Part shown: positions 1 through 5,424 of the stretch, piece after piece
Position numbering within the stretch: the stretch's first letter is position 1
How the letters are laid out: each line of letters starts with the position of its first letter
Assembly: GCA_026706505.1 (NCBI GenBank)
Contig: JAPOYQ010000460.1
Location: forward strand, 1-5,424
Direction of reading: 5' to 3'
DNA from: Gemmatimonadota bacterium
GTDB lineage: Bacteria; Latescibacterota; UBA2968; UBA8231
Length of the DNA stretch: 5,424 nt
The notes under the pieces: generated by a model
Databases searched by the model: none
What the model saw: only the letters and a program-made list of their open reading frames with translations
What the model was told of the DNA's origin: nothing
Position numbers and translations under genes: made by a program

Positions 1-1458
1 ATCTTGCCAGGGATGCTTCTCGGCCTGCAAAACCGCGGCCAACTAGCCTCAGGCTTCAGCACCTTTGATCCCGGCCGCGCTCAGCTCCTCGACACCTATA
101 AAGACGTCGGCACCGTCTCCGAGGTTTTTCGCACTTCGCATCCGGGCAAGCACCGGTCGATCCTTGGCGAATATGCCGGCCGCGCCGGCATTGGCCACAC
201 TCGCTATGCTACCTCCGGTGCCGCCGACTCCCGCTACGCCCAGCCCTTCGAGCGCCATCATGCCCGCCCTTGGAAGTGGTTCAGTTTTGCCTTCAACGGC
301 CAGTTGGCCAATTACGCCGAAATGAAGCGCCAGCTACAGGACGATCGCGGCTACCACTTCTCGCTGGGCACCGATACCGAGATCATCATGCACGCCCTAG
401 CGCACGGCCTGCGCGGCGAGCGCAAGCCCTCGCTCAAGCGGGTGATGGGCGAGGCGGCGGCGATGTTCGATGGGGCTTATAACATCGCCTTTCTCGACGC
501 GCTGGGGCGGATGTTCGTCGCCCGCGACCCGATGGGGATCCGTCCGATGCACTGGGCGGTCCAAGGGCAACTCTTTGGTGCGGCGAGCGAGTCGGTGGCG
601 TTGACCAATGCGGGCTTCGAGGATATCCGCGCATTGGAGCCGGGGCAGATGGCCGTTGTCGAGGATGGCCGCCTACGCATCGTGCGCTATGCGCCGGTCC
701 AGCAAAATGCTCGCTGCTTTTTAGAGTGGGTCTATTTCTCGAACGTCGCCAGTCAGATCGATGGGATGGGCGTTTACCAGTCGCGGGCGGCAGCGGGCGA
801 GCGGTTAGCTGCATGCGAAGACCAACCCATTGATGGCGACAGCGTGGTGGTGCCGGTGCCCGATACTGCGAAGGCGGCGGGCGACGCCTTCGCTTATCAC
901 CTCGGGATTCCTTGCATGGAGGGACTGATTCGCAACCGCTACGTGGGACGCACCTTTATCCAGCCCGACGCAGTACGGCAGCAGAGTGCTCAGAGCAAAT
1001 ACACGCCCTTGCCTTCGGTGCTGGAAGGCAAACGGGTCTTTCTGGTCGAGGATTCGATCGTGCGCTCGCTGACGCTCAAGACTCTGGCGAGCCAGCTCAG
1101 ATCGCGCGGCAGAGTGCGTGAGGTACACGTGCGGGTGGCTTGTCCGCCGATCGTCGCGCCGTGTTTTTACGGCATCGACATGTCGACACTAGGCGAGTTG
1201 TTCGCGCCGGAGTTCCTCAAGGGGCGACGTGGGGGACGGATTAGAAACGAGACGCTTGCGGAGATGGCGAGGGCCTTGGGGGTGGACAGTCTGCGCTATT
1301 TGGACGTGGCGGATTTGGCGGAGACAATAGGGTGTGATGAGGGGGAGTTGTGCTTGGGATGCGTGACGGGCAGATATCCGACGGAGTGGGGAGGCCGGTT
1401 GTTGCGGAAGGCGAAGCGAAATGTGAAGAAAGGAGTGAAGGGGAGGACCTATGGATAG
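1..1458 (+). CDS. purF: Amidophosphoribosyltransferase (glutamine PRPP amidotransferase), divergent PurF type, 5' end outside the window
   Basis: Enzyme of the first committed step of purine synthesis: glutamine plus PRPP gives 5-phosphoribosylamine in the cytosol. The frame is open at base 1 and the first visible residues already match the LQHRGQ region, so the N-terminal stretch with the nucleophile Cys lies upstream; no start is claimed. Counting residue 1 at base 4, the glutaminase half shows GHTRYAT (64-70), FNGQ (97-100) and DTE (124-126). The synthetase half shows NRYVGRTFIQ (311-320), the PRPP motif VFLVEDSIVRSLT (345-357) and FYGIDMSTLGELFA (388-401). Cys238, Cys387, Cys450 and Cys453 sit where Bacillus-type PurF binds [4Fe-4S]. 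Odd points: the PRPP loop reads ED...RSLT instead of DD...RGTT, the tail is Lys/Arg-rich, and codon choice changes along the gene. From memory, a PurF lineage with VEDSIVRS and WKWF motifs exists elsewhere. Family assignment is firm; exact substrate is less certain. It ends at its own terminator. Confidence 0.9.
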   Translation: MLPGMLLGLQNRGQLASGFSTFDPGRAQLLDTYKDVGTVSEVFRTSHPGKHRSILGEYAGRAGIGHTRYATSGAADSRYAQPFERHHARPWKWFSFAFNGQLANYAEMKRQLQDDRGYHFSLGTDTEIIMHALAHGLRGERKPSLKRVMGEAAAMFDGAYNIAFLDALGRMFVARDPMGIRPMHWAVQGQLFGAASESVALTNAGFEDIRALEPGQMAVVEDGRLRIVRYAPVQQNARCFLEWVYFSNVASQIDGMGVYQSRAAAGERLAACEDQPIDGDSVVVPVPDTAKAAGDAFAYHLGIPCMEGLIRNRYVGRTFIQPDAVRQQSAQSKYTPLPSVLEGKRVFLVEDSIVRSLTLKTLASQLRSRGRVREVHVRVACPPIVAPCFYGIDMSTLGELFAPEFLKGRRGGRIRNETLAEMARALGVDSLRYLDVADLAETIGCDEGELCLGCVTGRYPTEWGGRLLRKAKRNVKKGVKGRTYG

Positions 1459-1477
1459 AGGTTTAATGATGGTAGGG

Positions 1478-1515
1478 AAAACCGTCGGCTATTGGTCGGC
1501 GGTTTTTTATTTTTT
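1478..1515 (+). terminator. Rho-independent terminator after the purF-like gene
   Basis: A 12-bp stem pairs 1478-1489 with 1495-1506 around the 5-nt loop TATTG, with two G-U wobbles. It is followed by a T-rich tail (TTTTTT A TTTTTT, 1503-1515). It begins 20 nt after the purF stop and should separate that gene from the next one. Confidence 0.93.
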
Positions 1516-1552
1516 CCGGTAAAGCGTTCAGAGTACGAGGCGGGAATGTCTC

Positions 1553-1575
1553 TGTCAAACCCTTTGCCTTTGACA
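1553..1575. promoter_or_regulatory. Inverted repeat TGTCAAA-N9-TTTGACA, candidate operator over the -35 box
   Basis: Two perfect 7-bp arms (1553-1559 and 1569-1575) are separated by nine bases. The right arm contains the whole -35 hexamer TTGACA of the promoter proposed for the HEAT/Cys gene. A dimeric repressor bound here would block RNA polymerase. The repeat is seen directly; its regulatory role is inference, and a 7-bp repeat can arise by chance. Confidence 0.35.
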
Positions 1576-1599
1576 TTGCAGCACTCTTGCCATTAAGAT
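1570..1599 (+). promoter_or_regulatory. Sigma70-like promoter of the HEAT/Cys gene
   Basis: A perfect -35 box TTGACA (1570-1575) is followed by an 18-bp spacer and a -10 box TAAGAT (1594-1599, 4 of 6 matches to TATAAT). Transcription would start near 1606, leaving a leader of about 27 nt before the ATG at 1633. It lies downstream of the purF terminator, so it makes the next gene an independent unit. Confidence 0.6.
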
Positions 1600-1619
1600 G
1601 ATGGTGATAAGGTTGAGAC

Positions 1620-1624
1620 AGGAG
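1620..1624 (+). promoter_or_regulatory. Ribosome binding site AGGAG that decides the start of the HEAT/Cys gene
   Basis: AGGAG lies 8 nt before the ATG at 1633, which is ideal spacing. It is only 2 nt from the in-frame TTG at 1627, which is too close. This favours ATG 1633 as the true start. Confidence 0.8.
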
Positions 1625-1632
1625 AATTGGAC

Positions 1633-2196
1633 ATGAGCAGAAAGCGACGCAAGGAGCGATACCAAGGACTGAACAAGTATCAGCGGGCGGCTTTCCGCCA
1701 AGGCGAGCAGCGCGTGGGGCGCGAAGAAATTCAAGAGCTATTGCAGATGTCGCGCAGTGCCGATCCAGAAGATCGCCTACAGGCGGCGTCCTTTTTGTGC
1801 CCCTGTCACGTGCGTCGGAGCATAGACGAGGTCTGGAAGGCGCTTTATCGAATGCTCGAAGACCAAGATGCGCGGGTGCGCCGCGCTGCTTGGCACACGC
1901 TCGAAGACGGCGGCAAACCCGACGATCCAGCCCTCGACGAGATCATAGAGCGGACCTTGGAGCGAGACACCGACAGGCAAGTGCTCAATTTTGCGCGGCA
2001 GTTTTCCCAGGGGCGCGAAAAGCGCAAACAGGTCGAGTTTGAGATAGGGGCGATTTCCGATTACGCAGAACGCGGCAAGTGCGATTTTTGCGGCGAGCAA
2101 TCCGTGCCGGTCAAGAAGGACTTTGCCACCGAACTCGACGTAGGCGGTGCGCGGCGGTTCGCCCTAGTCTGCGCGCTCTGCGATCAAGCGGTCTGA
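1633..2196 (+). CDS. HEAT-repeat-like protein with Cys-pair (zinc-finger-like) C-terminus, function unknown
   Basis: A 187-residue soluble protein without signal peptide or membrane segment. The start is ATG 1633, set by the AGGAG 8 nt upstream; a TTG two codons earlier is a poor alternative. The N-terminus (1-30) is strongly basic. Residues about 44-93 look like HEAT/armadillo helices, with a CPC motif (Cys56, Cys58) followed by a D-x-D-x-R-V-R-R turn (77-84) typical of HEAT repeats. A further helical stretch runs to about 125. The C-terminus has Cys150-x2-Cys153 and Cys180-x2-Cys183, a spacing that could bind one zinc. I recall CPCxVR-type HEAT proteins annotated as hypothetical in several phyla, but no established function. 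HEAT scaffolds usually bind proteins, and the basic N-terminus could touch nucleic acid; both are inference. The gene stands alone behind its own promoter and is convergent with tgt. Confidence 0.85.
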   Translation: MSRKRRKERYQGLNKYQRAAFRQGEQRVGREEIQELLQMSRSADPEDRLQAASFLCPCHVRRSIDEVWKALYRMLEDQDARVRRAAWHTLEDGGKPDDPALDEIIERTLERDTDRQVLNFARQFSQGREKRKQVEFEIGAISDYAERGKCDFCGEQSVPVKKDFATELDVGGARRFALVCALCDQAV

Positions 2197-2208
2197 GCTG
2201 CTGATCCT

Positions 2209-4472
<2,264 letters not shown>

Positions 4473-4476
4473 TGGC

Positions 4477-5151
4477 TCAGGGCGCGATTTTTTGCTTTAG
4501 TGCCGCCCAGCTAAAGACGTTTGCCAAGTGTTTGCCCGCACCGCCGCAGTCCCCCGACCCCGACAAGGCATCGTCCACCCAGCGGACGACTCTCCACAAG
4601 CCGTCGTCTGGGTCGCGGCGGAGCTTGTGAGTCATATTCTGATCTACGCGAAAGCCATCGCCATTGTCGTCGAGCAGGCGCATCTGGACTCGGCCATAAA
4701 AGACCTCCCAGTCTTCGTCTGGGTGGCCGTTGGGGTCTCCGGGATAGGATTCCGGGTGTTCGGAGCCGAGTTCCTGATCGCGGTGGATAAGCTCAAAGTC
4801 GTAGTCAAAATCGCGGAACACGTCGAAGAGGCCCGGCTGCGAACCATCGCGGCTGCCGACCATGATCTCCAATTCGTCTTCCAAGCCGTAGTGGTACGCT
4901 GCTTCTCCTAAGCAATCCCATTCGGTAAACAAGAAGTCTTTGTCGAGCAAGGCCTCGTAAAGTTCCTTGTCGCGGGTGCGCATGGCGCGAGCGAGGTTGT
5001 CGCGGAGGATCTCAGGAGATATGGCGTCGGGAGCAGGCGGGGCCGGCGGCTCTATTTCCGTGCGGTTTTGCGTCGGGGGTGCAAAGGGGTTGCCGCCGCA
5101 GGCGCTCAAGGCGAGGAGGCCGCAGATGGTTAAGAGGGCGAGTGATTTCAC
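4477..5151 (-). CDS. Putative outer-membrane lipoprotein with NTF2/SnoaL-like domain
   Basis: A 224-residue secreted protein of unknown function. The start is GTG at 5151, fixed by a perfect GGAGGT 6 nt upstream. The signal peptide (1-17) ends in the lipobox L-S-A-C (15-18). Cys18 would be lipidated, and the Gly at +2 gives no inner-membrane retention signal. A Pro-rich linker follows (about 23-44). The rest (about 47-224) resembles small NTF2-like lipoproteins: helix with N-L-A-R-A-M then Y-x-x-L-L-x-x-D-F-x-F (65-75), a middle with a conserved-looking Trp/Cys, very acidic loops (136-149, 161-165), and an ending in W-x4-W-x-D (186-193) and FSW (213-215). Such folds bind small ligands or act as accessory domains; nothing here fixes a role. 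It is the first gene of the operon with the deacetylase and tgt. The partial gene upstream ends in the same C-terminal signature. Confidence 0.82.
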   Translation of the reverse strand: MKSLALLTICGLLALSACGGNPFAPPTQNRTEIEPPAPPAPDAISPEILRDNLARAMRTRDKELYEALLDKDFLFTEWDCLGEAAYHYGLEDELEIMVGSRDGSQPGLFDVFRDFDYDFELIHRDQELGSEHPESYPGDPNGHPDEDWEVFYGRVQMRLLDDNGDGFRVDQNMTHKLRRDPDDGLWRVVRWVDDALSGSGDCGGAGKHLANVFSWAALKQKIAP

Positions 5152-5157
5152 GGTCGT

Positions 5158-5163
5158 ACCTCC
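5158..5163 (-). promoter_or_regulatory. Ribosome binding site GGAGGT of the lipoprotein gene
   Basis: A perfect anti-16S match on the - strand, six bases before the GTG at 5151-5149. It decides the unusual GTG start. It is the only strong Shine-Dalgarno in the three-gene operon. Confidence 0.88.
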
Positions 5164-5192
5164 GAGTTGGTGTCGTGCAAAAACTATCCTTT

Positions 5193-5221
5193 AAGATACA
5201 AATCAGAGAGGCAATTATCAA
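5193..5221 (-). promoter_or_regulatory. Sigma70-like promoter of the lipoprotein-deacetylase-tgt operon
   Basis: On the - strand, the -35 box TTGATA (5221-5216, 5 of 6 matches) and -10 box TATCTT (5198-5193, 4 of 6) are separated by exactly 17 bp. Transcription would start near 5186, giving a leader of about 35 nt before the GTG. The -35 box begins 5 nt after the stop of the upstream partial gene. No convincing terminator lies between them, so read-through from that gene is also possible. Confidence 0.55.
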
Positions 5222-5225
5222 AAAG

Positions 5226-5424
5226 TCACTGCGAAAAGAGCGCCCGCAACTCCCCCCAAGAAAACTTCGCCGTGGCGAGATCGCGCCGATCGCGCCACGC
5301 CGCGATCGACCACACGGGATTTTCCAGCGTTTGCGTCACCAAGTCGATTTCCACAAAGCCTTTGATGCCGATTGTGTTGAACTCCGGTTCTTCGAAATCT
5401 TCCCCGGCCGAGCTGATTATCTCG
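5226..5424 (-). CDS. C-terminal end of a probable NTF2-like lipoprotein paralogue, 5' end outside the window
   Basis: An open frame enters from the right edge and runs 65 codons to a TGA at 5228-5226. Its codon use resembles the neighbouring genes. Counting from the window edge, the visible part starts with an acidic stretch (Glu7-like cluster, about 8-14), then beta-strand-like segments, then W38-x4-W43-x-D45 and FSW (54-56) exactly 12 residues from the C-terminus. The neighbouring lipoprotein ends in the same pattern: W186-x4-W191-x-D193, with FSW also 12 residues from its end. This makes a paralogue with the same fold likely. The N-terminus is not visible, so signal peptide and lipobox cannot be checked. 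It is in the same direction as the operon and may be co-transcribed with it. Confidence 0.75.
   Translation of the reverse strand, partial: EIISSAGEDFEEPEFNTIGIKGFVEIDLVTQTLENPVWSIAAWRDRRDLATAKFSWGELRALFSQ

Noticed and set aside
1530..1558. Reverse-strand promoter using the left arm of the inverted repeat as -35
   Set aside because: The matching -10 position has only 3 of 6 consensus bases, and it would transcribe straight into the terminator and antisense to purF with no gene to express.
1627..1632. TTG at 1627 as the start of the HEAT/Cys gene
   Set aside because: The AGGAG ends only 2 nt before it, while ATG 1633 has 8-nt spacing.
2182..2206. Weak hairpin GATCA...TGATC near the convergent stops
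   Set aside because: Only 5 bp with bulges and no proper T-run, so it is not convincing as a terminator.
5221..5250. Possible terminator after the partial gene at the right edge
   Set aside because: There is a TTTTT run after the stop but only a four-base stem before it, and the run overlaps the proposed -35 box.
5279..5296. Tandem copy of the 9-mer GATCGCGCC, and GCGATCG-like palindromes nearby
   Set aside because: Only two copies, lying inside coding sequence where they encode part of an Arg-Asp-rich stretch. No array, and not a full HIP1-type octamer.

Overview
The window is ordinary chromosomal sequence from a GC-rich, Gram-negative-type bacterium. It holds a sigma70-like promoter, Shine-Dalgarno sites, a Rho-independent terminator, and a lipoprotein whose +2 residue after the lipobox Cys suggests the outer membrane. 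The taxon cannot be fixed from sequence alone. The gene families (a divergent PurF, a YibQ/DUF610-type deacetylase, NTF2-like small lipoproteins, a HEAT plus Cys-cluster protein) would fit an uncultured FCB-type or Latescibacterota-like lineage, but that is a low-confidence inference.

Left part, + strand: bases 1-1458 are the 3' portion of a PurF-type amidophosphoribosyltransferase gene. It retains four cysteines placed like the [4Fe-4S] ligands of the Bacillus type, but has an altered PRPP loop. A strong intrinsic terminator follows at 1478-1515. A short intergenic region then carries a candidate promoter with an inverted repeat over its -35 box. It drives a 187-residue protein of unknown function (1633-2196) with HEAT-like helices and three Cys pairs.

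Right part, - strand: reading from 5151 down to 2209, three closely packed genes form a likely operon. They are an NTF2-like lipoprotein with a GTG start and a perfect Shine-Dalgarno, a membrane-anchored divergent polysaccharide deacetylase 4 nt downstream, and tgt (tRNA-guanine transglycosylase), whose ATG overlaps the deacetylase stop as ATGA. The operon ends convergently, 12 bp from the stop of the HEAT/Cys gene. Upstream of its promoter lies the C-terminal end of another - strand gene (5226-5424), whose last residues match the lipoprotein's C-terminal signature. The two are therefore probably tandem paralogues.

Functionally the window mixes purine synthesis, queuosine tRNA modification and envelope proteins. 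The most noteworthy points are the PurF variant and its internal codon shift, the paralogous lipoprotein pair, and the uncharacterised HEAT/Cys protein with its putative operator. I saw no mobile element, CRISPR array, tRNA or rRNA, and no convincing evidence of a wholly new system.
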